A DNA stretch of 28,196 bases from JBCCTX01 sp964468435 (GTDB lineage: Bacteria; Bacteroidota; Bacteroidia; J057), in NCBI GenBank assembly GCA_964468435.1, contig CAYXVE010000060.1:1-28196 (forward strand), read 5' to 3'. Below the pieces are notes generated by a model, which saw only the letters and a list, made by a program, of their open reading frames with translations, was not told where the DNA came from and did no database searches. The stretch's first letter is position 1, and every line of letters begins with the position of its first letter. Below, piece after piece: positions 17,458 through 25,405 of the stretch. Position numbers and translations under genes: made by a program.

Positions 17458-18993
17458 ATGTCTCATAAATTAAGATTAATCCTGGGAGATCAACTGAACT
17501 ATCAACATAGCTGGTATGATGAAGTGAATGATCACATATGGTATGTATTCATGGAAATGCGCCAGGAAACCGACTATGTAACACATCACATTCAGAAAGT
17601 GATGGCTTTTTTTTCTGCCATGCGAAACTTTTCAGATCATCTAAAAAATCAGGGACACCAGGTAATATATTGGAAGCTAGACGATGACTCAAACACTCAA
17701 AATCTATCAGATAACCTTTCTCAATTAATTCAACAATACAATATATCATGCTTTGAATATCAAATGCCCGATGAGTACAGACTGGATCAGCAATTAAAGA
17801 AGTTTTGCCAGTCTCTCTCTATTGATAGTAAAGCCTATGATACAGAGCATTTTCTAAGTAAGCGAAATGATCTGGCAGATTTCTTTCAAGGAAAAAAACA
17901 GTACCTGCTAGAGACTTTCTACCGCGATATGCGCAAGCAATATGATGTCCTGATGGATGGGGATGAACCTTTGACAGGAAAATGGAACTACGATTCAGAA
18001 AACCGGAAGAAACTGCCCAAAAAGCATACGCCCGTAAATCCCAAAGTATATGACAAAGATCTATCAGCTATTCATGAGTTGATAGAGAAATGTGGAGTAG
18101 CGACAATCGGTGCAGTAGATCCGGAACATTTTATATGGCCAACTAGCCGTAAAGAGGGACTCGAATTGCTGGACTTCTTTCTCGAAGAGTGCCTGCCATA
18201 TTTCGGGACCTATCAGGATGCCATGACCCCGGAATACTGGTCATTATACCACTCCCGGATTTCTTTTGCCCTCAACTCAAAAATGCTATCCCCGCTGGAA
18301 GTGATACAAGCAGCAGAAGTATACTGGGAAAAGCATCAGGAAGAGGTTACGATTGCACAGGTGGAAGGATTCATCAGGCAGATACTGGGATGGCGTGAAT
18401 ACATGCGGGGGGTCTACTGGGCACATATGCCAGACTATGCTTCCAAAAATTATTTTGAACATCAACGCAATTTGCCAGAATTTTACTGGACAGGAGAAAC
18501 CCAGATGGCCTGTCTGAAGCATGCGATCAATCAATCGCTGAAATATGCCTATGCACATCACATTCAACGGTTGATGGTAACAGGTAATTTTGCCTTACTA
18601 GCTGGAATAGAACCTTCGCAAGTAGATGAATGGTATCTGGGCATCTATATAGATGCTATTGAATGGGTAGAGATCACCAACACCCGAGGTATGAGTCAGT
18701 TTGCCGATGGAGGTATTGTAGGCACCAAACCCTATGTATCCTCAGCCAACTACATTGACAAGATGAGTCATTACTGCAACAATTGCTATTACGATAAGAA
18801 ACAAAAGACTGGTGAAAAAGCCTGTCCTTTTAATAGCTTATACTGGCACTTTTATCACATACATGAGGACAAACTGGGTAAAAATCCACGCATAGGGATG
18901 ATGTATAGAACCTGGGAACGCATGGGAGCAGAAAAACAACAAGCTATTTTGGATCAGGCTGAAACATATCTGGAAAAGCTGGAAGAGTTATGA
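17458..18993 (+). CDS. Iron-sulfur bacterial cryptochrome / (6-4) photolyase (PhrB-type, FeS-BCP)
   Basis: A 511-aa flavoprotein that uses light to repair (6-4) pyrimidine photoproducts and may also act as a photoreceptor. The N-terminal Rossmann-like antenna domain begins LRLILGDQLNYQHSWY, the hallmark of this subfamily. The FAD-binding helical domain is about residues 225-500. Four cysteines for a [4Fe-4S] cluster are present: Cys352 (QMACLKHAINQ), Cys440 and Cys443 (HYCNNCYYD) and Cys456 (EKACPFNSLYW). Their spacing equals that of Agrobacterium PhrB (350, 438, 441, 454). The His pair of the active site is His367-His368 in YAYAHHIQRLMVTGNFALL. Length is normal. It follows the TIGR03643/DUF2256 pair that usually accompanies this subfamily. 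Confidence 0.95.
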   Translation: MSHKLRLILGDQLNYQHSWYDEVNDHIWYVFMEMRQETDYVTHHIQKVMAFFSAMRNFSDHLKNQGHQVIYWKLDDDSNTQNLSDNLSQLIQQYNISCFEYQMPDEYRLDQQLKKFCQSLSIDSKAYDTEHFLSKRNDLADFFQGKKQYLLETFYRDMRKQYDVLMDGDEPLTGKWNYDSENRKKLPKKHTPVNPKVYDKDLSAIHELIEKCGVATIGAVDPEHFIWPTSRKEGLELLDFFLEECLPYFGTYQDAMTPEYWSLYHSRISFALNSKMLSPLEVIQAAEVYWEKHQEEVTIAQVEGFIRQILGWREYMRGVYWAHMPDYASKNYFEHQRNLPEFYWTGETQMACLKHAINQSLKYAYAHHIQRLMVTGNFALLAGIEPSQVDEWYLGIYIDAIEWVEITNTRGMSQFADGGIVGTKPYVSSANYIDKMSHYCNNCYYDKKQKTGEKACPFNSLYWHFYHIHEDKLGKNPRIGMMYRTWERMGAEKQQAILDQAETYLEKLEEL

Positions 18994-19147
18994 TGGATAA
19001 TGGAGATGTACACTAGCCAGCGAATGCGAGAAGGAAAGGGAAATCAAATGTTATAAGAATCTATCCTCAGTTGTTGTTAATTTGGTTGAATTCTATACAG
19101 ACAGACAGTTTTCATTCGTGATTTACCATCATCTGTGATCTATCTTC

Positions 19148-19510
19148 TTATGTAGTCTTCTTGTTATTGATCTTCCTTCTCCTCATATCCCTTAGTCCCC
19201 AAAGAACTTTACCCTCTACAGCTTCGACGGTGATCGGTTTATGTACATAGATTTGACATGAAAGTCTGGGATAGCCATGCTTTTTGGCAATCCTGTCATG
19301 CCAATGTGTGGGGTCAGGTTCAGGATTGTGTATCCATACGCCACAGGTAGCACAGATACCCATTCCACCACAATTTTTATTGTGCGTCACCTTGGTGTAA
19401 GGTGAAAAACCTTCTCTCAATAATGCCCGTCGTAAGTTACTACCTTTCTCTACCTCAAACTCAAACTTTTTTTTGCCTAATATGTAAACAACCTTCACGT
19501 TTTCAGTCAT
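19148..19510 (-). CDS. [2Fe-2S] ferredoxin
   Basis: A 120-aa soluble electron carrier with a beta-grasp ferredoxin fold. Cluster ligands are Cys47, Cys53, Cys56 (NCGGMGICATCG) and Cys85 (RLSCQIYV), i.e. C-x5-C-x2-C-x28-C, the vertebrate/adrenodoxin-like spacing at the first pair. The N-terminal strands (VKVVYILGKKKFEFEVEKGSNLRRALL) and the closing PITVEAVEG strand fit the family. A basic tail (RDMRRRKINNKKTT) follows the fold. It is convergent with the photolyase gene and divergent from the kinase gene. A minus-strand TACTTTTG (19571-19564) lies 53 nt upstream but lacks a well-placed -33. Its redox partner is unknown. Confidence 0.9.
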   Translation of the reverse strand: MTENVKVVYILGKKKFEFEVEKGSNLRRALLREGFSPYTKVTHNKNCGGMGICATCGVWIHNPEPDPTHWHDRIAKKHGYPRLSCQIYVHKPITVEAVEGKVLWGLRDMRRRKINNKKTT

Positions 19511-19580
19511 ACAGAGCCAACTGGCAGATATAGCTAATGTTTACCAGAACTGTTTAAATTGCTCAAAAGTATCAAATCTC

Positions 19581-19943
19581 ATGAAAGAATACTTTACCAA
19601 ACGTATTAAAAGCTTCGAATATGCCTTTAAAGGTATCGCTACGCTATTTACCACTCAACCCAATGCACAAATTCACCTACTGGCAATCATCGTCATCGTC
19701 TCTATGGGAATCTATCTCAGACTGGCCCCGTGGGAGTGGTGTGCGATCACCATTTGCATTGCCATGGTACTGGTATCAGAAGCAATCAATACTGCTATTG
19801 AGTTCCTCATAGATCTTGTTTCTCCCGATTACCATCCCCTCGCCGGGAAAGCCAAGGATGTAGCCGCCGCGGCTGTACTTATGTCCGTAATCATCTGTGG
19901 GATAGTGTGGGGAATTATATATATACCCAAGTTATTCTTTTAG
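19581..19943 (+). CDS. dgkA: Diacylglycerol/undecaprenol kinase family membrane protein
   Basis: A 120-aa integral membrane kinase of the DgkA family, which phosphorylates undecaprenol or diacylglycerol with ATP to feed lipid carriers. Three membrane helices are visible (HLLAIIVIVSMGIYLRL, WCAITICIAMVLVSEAINTA, VAAAAVLMSVIICGIVWGII). The family signatures SEAINTAIEFLIDL and HPLAGKAKDVAAAAVLM supply the catalytic glutamate and the metal and ATP-binding residues. Length and order are standard. The 3' end is 22 nt before a metal-type operator belonging to the next gene. Whether the substrate is undecaprenol, as in many non-proteobacterial members, cannot be told here. Confidence 0.93.
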   Translation: MKEYFTKRIKSFEYAFKGIATLFTTQPNAQIHLLAIIVIVSMGIYLRLAPWEWCAITICIAMVLVSEAINTAIEFLIDLVSPDYHPLAGKAKDVAAAAVLMSVIICGIVWGIIYIPKLFF

Positions 19944-19964
19944 ATCTCAAAAATAAGCCATACA

Positions 19965-19983
19965 TTTGCAACAATGTTGCAAA
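19965..19983 (+). promoter_or_regulatory. Fur-family (Zur-like) operator before the TonB receptor
   Basis: TTTGCAAC-AAT-GTTGCAAA, perfect 8-bp arms and a 3-bp centre, 29 nt before the ATG at 20013. A weak -7-like TACATTTT lies at 19994-20001. A nearly identical palindrome with the same AAT centre follows the receptor gene at 22459. Size and symmetry suit a Fur-family metal repressor. The name Zur is inferred from the receptor's type. Confidence 0.6.
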
Positions 19984-20012
19984 AAATATACGTTACATTT
20001 TAAATTTACTTG

Positions 20013-22424
20013 ATGTATTTCCGGATTATGATCTATGGGTTGTTATATATCTTATCGGGTACGGTACCGTTACAGGCTCAACCCAACTGTAAATACAAAA
20101 TAGAGGGTAAAGTACATGATCGTTATACCCGCGAACCTCTGGCCTATGTGAGGGTCATGATCGAAGATACGCAAAGGGGAACGCTCACAGACGAAGATGG
20201 CTATTTCATAGTTGAAAACCTGTGCCAAAAAGAGCATGACCTCACCTTTTCCTATATTGGATACAAAACCGCCAAACATCACCACGATTTTCACCATCCT
20301 TTCATCGACCTGTACCTCGCTCCAGATACGATCGTATTATCCAGTGTAGTCGTAGAAGCCAGACGTACGGCCAGCGATATGACGACGATGACTACTACTA
20401 AGATCACACCTGAAGAACTATCAGCCTCAGCTACGGAGTCTTTTGGAGATGTAGTGAGTCAGATTACCGGGGTCAATACGCTCAAAACGGGCCAGAACAT
20501 CGTTAAACCTGTTATTCACGGTCTACACAGCAATCGCATACTGGTCATGAATAACGGGGTGAGACATGAGTTTCAGAATTGGGGCACTGAACACGCTCCA
20601 GAGATCGATCCTTCGCTGGCAGAGAGCATAGAAGTCATCAAAGGTGCTTCTACAGTAAGATTCGGACCAGACGCTTTGGGAGGTGTGATCCTGCTCAACG
20701 CACCCGAAATGGAATTATCCAGTCCATTTCAGGGAAATGCACGTCTTACGGGCAAAAGTAACGGTCAGTCGGGAGAGGGAAGTGTGGAAATGCAAAAAGG
20801 CTATAAATGGATCAGTATGCTGGGAGGTGGTGCATATACTATTCAAGGAGATTTGCATGCGCCTGATTACCAGTTGACAAACACTGGTAAAAATGAAACC
20901 AGCTATTACGGTGGGATCCGACTGCATCCGCTGCCAGAGCTGGACATTGAGGGGTTTTACAGTCATTTTGATCAGGAATTGGGTATTCTCAGTGGATCTG
21001 TATTTGGCAATCTGAAGGATCTTCAGCGTGGTATCGAAAGCGACATCCCCCTCTATACAGCGTCGTTTAGCTATGAGATAGATGCCCCCCGGCAAGAAAT
21101 ATCACATGACCTTTACAAGACAAAGGTTAGATATACAGGGGAGAAACACGCTCTCACAGCTCAGTATGCCTATCAGTTTAACCATCGAAGAGAATTTGGC
21201 GTAAGAAGAGGGGATGCTCCTAACATAGACCTGGAACTTCGGACAAAAAGTATCGATCTAGACTGGGTACATCCTGCTTTAGGTGCATTATCAGGTAAAA
21301 TGGGCATACAATGGTTGTTTCAGGATAATGAGAATCTGCCCGGTACAAATACGGTTCCATTCATCCCCAATTACGAGAGTACAAGGTATGGCGGCTATCT
21401 GATTGAAGCGCTGGAAAAAGGGTCTCATACCTTCGAAATCGGCCTCCGCTATGACTATATGAAAGCAGACATTACTGGAAGAGAACCCAACAACACCATT
21501 TATCGCAATACGATTGTCTACAACAACTTTAGCGGTACCCTGGGATATAAAAAACAGCTCAATGAATACGAATCATTTCAAACCAATATCGGTACTGCTT
21601 GGAGACCTCCCAATGTAGCCGAACTCTATCGCTTTGGTCAGCATGCATTTTTTCTGGAGTATGGTCTCTGGAGATATACCATCGATGAGCAATTTGACTT
21701 TGTGAGTACCAGCCAGGGTATCCTGGACGAATCCGACCGAGAAGTTCCTTCCGAGGTAGGATATAAATGGATCAATACCTATACCATTCAGCGCACTGAT
21801 TTCCAGGCTGAAATCACCGGATATGTCAACTACATCCAACACTACATTTACTCCAAACCTGCTGGCCTGACACGTACCCCCAGAGGCTATTTTGTCTTCT
21901 TTATCTATGATCAGACTGATGCTCTATTTTGGGGGATAGATGTGAGTGCCAGATGGCAACATCATTCCAACGTAGCCTCTACAATTAAAGGTAGTTATCT
22001 TTGGGCTCAGCAACTAAACCCAGTGGATCAGTTTGCCCAGCAGCCTCCCCCACGCCTAGATTACCAGCTGACCTACCAGCCCAGGGTTCCCTTTCTGGAT
22101 GATTCGCAGCTCTCAATCAATCTCAGCTACACTTTTGAGCAATTTCAACACCCCCGGATACTGGAAGTTGAAGAATTTCTCAGAGCTAATCAGGAAGATA
22201 TCAACCGCTTCAAAGATGATGCCACTGACTTTGACATACTTGCGCCACCTTCCGGCTATTTTCTTACAGACTTATCATGGAGAGCCAGCAAAGGGAAGTT
22301 CCACTGGCAAATACAACTCAAAAACTTGCTAAATGTCAGCTACCGTAACTACACTGACCGATTGAGATATTTTGCCGACGATCTGGGCAGAAATCTAGTG
22401 GTTTCGTTGGAGTATAAATGGTAA
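20013..22424 (+). CDS. TonB-dependent receptor, ZnuD-like (probable metal uptake)
   Basis: An 803-aa outer-membrane receptor. The ATG at 20013 is preferred over an in-frame TTG at 20010. The signal peptide ends near PLQAQ. A carboxypeptidase-regulatory-like domain (CKYKIEGKVHDRYTREPLAYV, about 26-105) carries a histidine cluster KHHHDFHHP (His89-91, 94, 95). The plug has SFGDVVSQITGVNTLKTGQNI, PVIHGLHSNRILVMNNGVRHE, EHAPEIDPSLAESIEVIKGAS and RFGPDALGGVILL. The 'PVIxGL...HAPE' wording matches the branch that includes the zinc receptor ZnuD. The barrel ends in YFADDLGRNLVVSLEYKW with an aromatic terminus. The palindromic operator upstream and the His cluster both suggest zinc or another metal. 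Haem or another ligand is not excluded. Confidence 0.85.
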   Translation: MYFRIMIYGLLYILSGTVPLQAQPNCKYKIEGKVHDRYTREPLAYVRVMIEDTQRGTLTDEDGYFIVENLCQKEHDLTFSYIGYKTAKHHHDFHHPFIDLYLAPDTIVLSSVVVEARRTASDMTTMTTTKITPEELSASATESFGDVVSQITGVNTLKTGQNIVKPVIHGLHSNRILVMNNGVRHEFQNWGTEHAPEIDPSLAESIEVIKGASTVRFGPDALGGVILLNAPEMELSSPFQGNARLTGKSNGQSGEGSVEMQKGYKWISMLGGGAYTIQGDLHAPDYQLTNTGKNETSYYGGIRLHPLPELDIEGFYSHFDQELGILSGSVFGNLKDLQRGIESDIPLYTASFSYEIDAPRQEISHDLYKTKVRYTGEKHALTAQYAYQFNHRREFGVRRGDAPNIDLELRTKSIDLDWVHPALGALSGKMGIQWLFQDNENLPGTNTVPFIPNYESTRYGGYLIEALEKGSHTFEIGLRYDYMKADITGREPNNTIYRNTIVYNNFSGTLGYKKQLNEYESFQTNIGTAWRPPNVAELYRFGQHAFFLEYGLWRYTIDEQFDFVSTSQGILDESDREVPSEVGYKWINTYTIQRTDFQAEITGYVNYIQHYIYSKPAGLTRTPRGYFVFFIYDQTDALFWGIDVSARWQHHSNVASTIKGSYLWAQQLNPVDQFAQQPPPRLDYQLTYQPRVPFLDDSQLSINLSYTFEQFQHPRILEVEEFLRANQEDINRFKDDATDFDILAPPSGYFLTDLSWRASKGKFHWQIQLKNLLNVSYRNYTDRLRYFADDLGRNLVVSLEYKW

Positions 22425-22458
22425 AAGATCATTCAGACCTTTTATGTAAGTTAGTTGA

Positions 22459-22479
22459 TTTTGCAATAATATTGCAAAA
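22459..22479. promoter_or_regulatory. Second Fur-family (Zur-like) operator after the TonB receptor
   Basis: TTTTGCAAT-AAT-ATTGCAAAA, perfect 9-bp arms and the same AAT centre as the site at 19965. It is 35 nt past the receptor stop and 59 nt before the broken DUF5916 reading frame, so it probably belonged to that gene's promoter. Confidence 0.6.
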
Positions 22480-22537
22480 GCTAAAAAAGTAGCTATCCAT
22501 TAACCCTAAGTTCCTGGCTACCCTACCTGAGTCATCT

Positions 22538-22948
22538 ATGTATTTTTTCAATGAAAAATATCCTATCGATCACTTCGTCCCTTATTTCATAGCATTATGG
22601 ACACATATAGAATATAAACCAAAGGCTTGGGGGAATTTGAATACATTTCTTATCACGACAAATCGCTTAAGAGCTCATTTTCTTATTGCTGCTCTATTAT
22701 TAGTCGGAACATTCTCTATGGTAGCACAAGATGGCAGTTTTCCTCCCCCAGAAAAAGCACCCTTTGTGTATGCAACGAAAGCTAAGAATGATATCAAAAT
22801 CGATGGTAAACTAGAGGAATCATCCTGGGGGACGGCTGAAGTAATCGATGACTTTTTCCGAATGGAGCCCAGGCAGGGAGGAAAGTATCTATATGAGACT
22901 CAAGTAAGTATACTGTACGATGAAAAAAATCTATATTTGAAAAGTTAG
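22538..22948 (+). pseudogene. Truncated CBM9/DUF5916 family protein (N-terminal fragment)
   Basis: The open frame of 136 codons contains a signal peptide (LRAHFLIAALLLVGTFSMVAQ) and only the first part of a CBM9-like domain: PFVYATKAKNDIKIDGKLEESSWGTAEVIDDFF, then ETQVSILYDEKNLYL. In full-length DUF5916 proteins this is followed by several hundred residues of barrel-like sequence. Here the frame stops three codons after LYL (KS, stop), and an unrelated gene begins 16 nt later. The missing part is not elsewhere in the window, so a deletion or insertion has removed it. The true start is uncertain: residues 1-42 look unlike a protein start, and a TTG nearer the signal peptide is possible. Confidence 0.75.
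22932..22939 (+). promoter_or_regulatory. -7-like element at the truncation junction
   Basis: TATATTTG, formed by the last codons (Tyr-Leu) of the truncated gene, 24 nt before the next start codon. No TTG lies at the -33 distance, so it may be chance. Confidence 0.25.
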
Positions 22949-22963
22949 ATTAGTTTAAAAAAA

Positions 22964-24016
22964 ATGCTTTCTCGAGTTACCATCATTTGTTTTATTATAC
23001 TACGTTTCGACATTGGGTATGGCCAGTCTGAATTCACTTTTCAGAATCAAGAAATACGCGCAGGTACCAAAGCTCATTTTACCATACCTGTGATTGATGG
23101 GAGGGATACTACGTTAATTCCGATCAGCGTATTTCATGGAAAACAAGAGGGGCCTGTATTGGGGATCACCGCCGGCGTACATGGATATGAATATCCCCCG
23201 ATCATGGCGGGACAGGCTTTGATTTCTCAAATTGATCCTTTAACGTTAAAGGGTACCGTCATGTTGGTGCAAGCAGCAAATGTTGCGGGATTCCTTGGTA
23301 GGTCTCCATATCTCAACCCTATGGATGGTAAAAATCTCAACCGGGCATTCCCGGGAAAAGAAGGAGGAACAATCACCGAAAAGATTGCACATTTTATTAC
23401 CCATCAAGTTATTCGTCGCTCTGATTTCTTCCTCGATATGCATAGCGGAGATGCTCCTGAAGACTTAATGTCGTATTCGGCGTATTATCATCATGATAAC
23501 AAGCCCGAGTTATCCGACCTAGGAAAAGCTATGGCACTTTCGCTAGAATTTGATCACATCGTCGTATTTAATACTACTGAAAAAGAATATATTCAGGAGG
23601 ATCACCCGAGTCTGTATTGTTCTGCTGAAGCCTTTAAAAGAGGGATTCCATCAATCGATATCGAATGTGGAAGACTGGGGAAAGCAGAACCCATGTTGAT
23701 TCAACGGGTTACCAAAAGTGTTATGAATCTACTCAAGCACTTAGAGATGTATGAAGGAGTATCGAATCCACAGCCTACGCCAATTATCATCCATGACAGA
23801 TTCTATCTCACCAGCGAATTCGATGGGATAATTTATCCCCAAAAATCATCGGGGGAATACGTTTCCAAAGGGATGAATATAGGGTACATTACCAACTTCT
23901 TTGGGGAGACCTTAGCTACTCTTAAGGCACCTGCAGATGGGATACTATTGATAATTCTAGGTACTCCTCCAGTGAATAAAGGAGAGACGATTGCTGTTAT
24001 TGGGAAGGTACAGTGA
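22964..24016 (+). CDS. Exported succinylglutamate desuccinylase/aspartoacylase-family hydrolase
   Basis: A 350-aa zinc hydrolase of the M14-like AstE/AspA family. The signal peptide ends near DIGYGQ, so it acts outside the cytoplasm. Zinc ligands are His73 and Glu76 (ITAGVHGYEYPP) and His160 (FLDMHSGDAPEDL). The substrate loop NPMDGKNLNRAFPG (118-131) is typical. Glu234 in SIDIECGRLG is the probable catalytic base. A C-terminal beta domain (YLTSEFDGIIYPQKSSGEYVSKGMNIG...) resembles a biotinyl-like barrel found in this branch. The substrate is likely an N-acyl amino acid or a peptide-like amide, not determinable here. It starts 16 nt after the truncated DUF5916 frame, so it may have arrived by the event that broke that gene. 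Confidence 0.88.
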   Translation: MLSRVTIICFIILRFDIGYGQSEFTFQNQEIRAGTKAHFTIPVIDGRDTTLIPISVFHGKQEGPVLGITAGVHGYEYPPIMAGQALISQIDPLTLKGTVMLVQAANVAGFLGRSPYLNPMDGKNLNRAFPGKEGGTITEKIAHFITHQVIRRSDFFLDMHSGDAPEDLMSYSAYYHHDNKPELSDLGKAMALSLEFDHIVVFNTTEKEYIQEDHPSLYCSAEAFKRGIPSIDIECGRLGKAEPMLIQRVTKSVMNLLKHLEMYEGVSNPQPTPIIIHDRFYLTSEFDGIIYPQKSSGEYVSKGMNIGYITNFFGETLATLKAPADGILLIILGTPPVNKGETIAVIGKVQ

Positions 24017-24140
24017 GAATTTTGAGTGTGAATGTTCTTGTTTCGAAGGATCAAAGTGAAAGACAATACCTATCCTCTTTACTTACAAAGTGATTATTCA
24101 ACAAAGCAAATGGTAAGAATTTCCCAGTAACGCCAATCAC

Positions 24141-24186
24141 AAGATTATAATCCACAAATGACTGATCATTTGTAGATTATAATCTT
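24141..24186. promoter_or_regulatory. 46-bp near-perfect palindrome over the DUF4143 gene promoter
   Basis: Two 21-nt arms with one mismatch and a CTGA centre. Each arm contains GATTATAATC, itself a palindrome (24143-24152 and 24175-24184), 32 bp apart or about three helical turns. The right arm covers the -33 TTTG of the next promoter, as expected for a repressor site. Confidence 0.7.
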
Positions 24187-24200
24187 CAAATGTATCTTTG
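24169..24200 (+). promoter_or_regulatory. Bacteroidota promoter for the DUF4143 ATPase gene
   Basis: TTTG (24169-24172), 20 nt, TATCTTTG (24193-24200): a full consensus match. The ATG at 24204 is 3 nt past the element, so the transcript is expected to be leaderless. The upstream in-frame TTG at 24198 is part of the promoter and not a start. Confidence 0.75.
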
Positions 24201-24203
24201 ATC

Positions 24204-25337
24204 ATGGATTTTTACATTGAACGCAAGATCAAAGAGCGAATTTCACAACGGCTAAATGACGCTAAAGCCATTGTCCTTCAGGGAGCCCGACAAGTTGGCA
24301 AGACTACGCTTATAAATCAGTTGCTCGCAAACCAAGAAGGTGTGTTATGGATAAATGGAGACAACCCCACCAGCCGTTTACGTTGGAACAACATGGATGC
24401 CACCGGGCTCGATCAGCTGACACAAGGCTACGACTACCTGGTGATTGACGAAGCACAGCGCATTGAAAATATTGGGCTGACGGCAAAAATGGCTATTGAT
24501 AATCGCCTACCGGTGAAGGTAATTTTATCAGGAAGCTCCTCGCTTAATCTCGCATCTTCTGTCAACGAGCCGCTGACAGGACGCAAATGGTCCTATGAAC
24601 TGTTTCCTCTGAGTTGGGGAGAATTGGTTGGGGCTTATCGCCTTGCGCCGATGCTCGACCGCCTGGAAGAGCGACTGATCTATGGTAGCTATCCAGAAGT
24701 CGTAACCCAGAACAGCAAAGAAGAACGGCTAAGGGAAATCGCGTCTTCTTATCTCTATAAAGATATTCTCGAATATGGAAATGTCCGCAAGCCAGACCTG
24801 ATCATCAAGTTGTTGCAAGCGTTGGCTTACCAAGTTGGCTCTGAGGTAAGCTATCAGGAACTTTCTCGCTTGCTGGGTGTGGATGTTAAAACCGTACAGC
24901 GTTACATCCAACTGCTGGAAGATTCCTTCGTACTATTGCGCTTATCGGCTCTTTCTACCAATCCCCGCAAAGAAATAAGTACCTCTCGGAAGATTTATTT
25001 CCTGGATAACGGGATTCGCAATGCAGTTATTGACGACTTCAATCCTATGCGAATGCGGAATGACCACGGACTGCTATGGGAAAATTTCATCATAAGTGAA
25101 TTGTATAAACAGCGCCGCAACGCAGGTGGAGGCGATCAGTTTTACTTCTGGCGTAGCCGCAGTCAGGCCGAAGTAGATCTCGTCATTCGGTCAGCGGGAC
25201 GCTACGAAGCCTTCGAATGCAAATACAGCCCACGTAAAGCCAGACATAAACTACCGGAAAGCTTTGTAAAGCGTTACGAACCAACAAAAACGACGTTAGT
25301 ACACCCTGAGAATTTTTATCAATTGCTGAAAGACTAG
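24204..25337 (+). CDS. AAA-type ATPase with C-terminal DUF4143 domain
   Basis: A 377-aa protein of the widespread AAA_14/DUF4143 family. The ATPase part has Walker A GARQVGKT (27-34), Walker B LVIDEAQ (79-85) and the family block VILSGSSSLNL followed by LTGRKWSYELFPLSWGE. A helical winged-helix-like middle follows (YQELSRLLGVDVKTVQRYIQLLEDSFVLLRL). The C-terminal DUF4143 nuclease-like fold has FYFWRSRSQAEVDLVI and YEAFECKYS, the E...D...ExK pattern of the PD-(D/E)xK superfamily. Family members are numerous in Bacteroidota and archaea, often alone, under repetition and loss; their role is not established. The gene has its own promoter and palindrome, and a relic of a related gene follows it. 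Confidence 0.92.
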   Translation: MDFYIERKIKERISQRLNDAKAIVLQGARQVGKTTLINQLLANQEGVLWINGDNPTSRLRWNNMDATGLDQLTQGYDYLVIDEAQRIENIGLTAKMAIDNRLPVKVILSGSSSLNLASSVNEPLTGRKWSYELFPLSWGELVGAYRLAPMLDRLEERLIYGSYPEVVTQNSKEERLREIASSYLYKDILEYGNVRKPDLIIKLLQALAYQVGSEVSYQELSRLLGVDVKTVQRYIQLLEDSFVLLRLSALSTNPRKEISTSRKIYFLDNGIRNAVIDDFNPMRMRNDHGLLWENFIISELYKQRRNAGGGDQFYFWRSRSQAEVDLVIRSAGRYEAFECKYSPRKARHKLPESFVKRYEPTKTTLVHPENFYQLLKD

Positions 25338-25351
25338 CCTAAAAGTAATTA

Positions 25352-25405
25352 TTCCGTCAATTTAGTGCCGGAATTTAGCTGAATTGCGTCAATGAATTGA
25401 CGGAA
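25352..25405. repeat. 11-bp inverted repeat between the two DUF4143 modules
   Basis: TTCCGTCAATT (25352-25362) and AATTGACGGAA (25395-25405), perfect, 32 nt apart. It begins 14 nt after the intact gene's stop and runs into the relic. It may be a terminator-like structure or a scar of the rearrangement. Confidence 0.5.
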
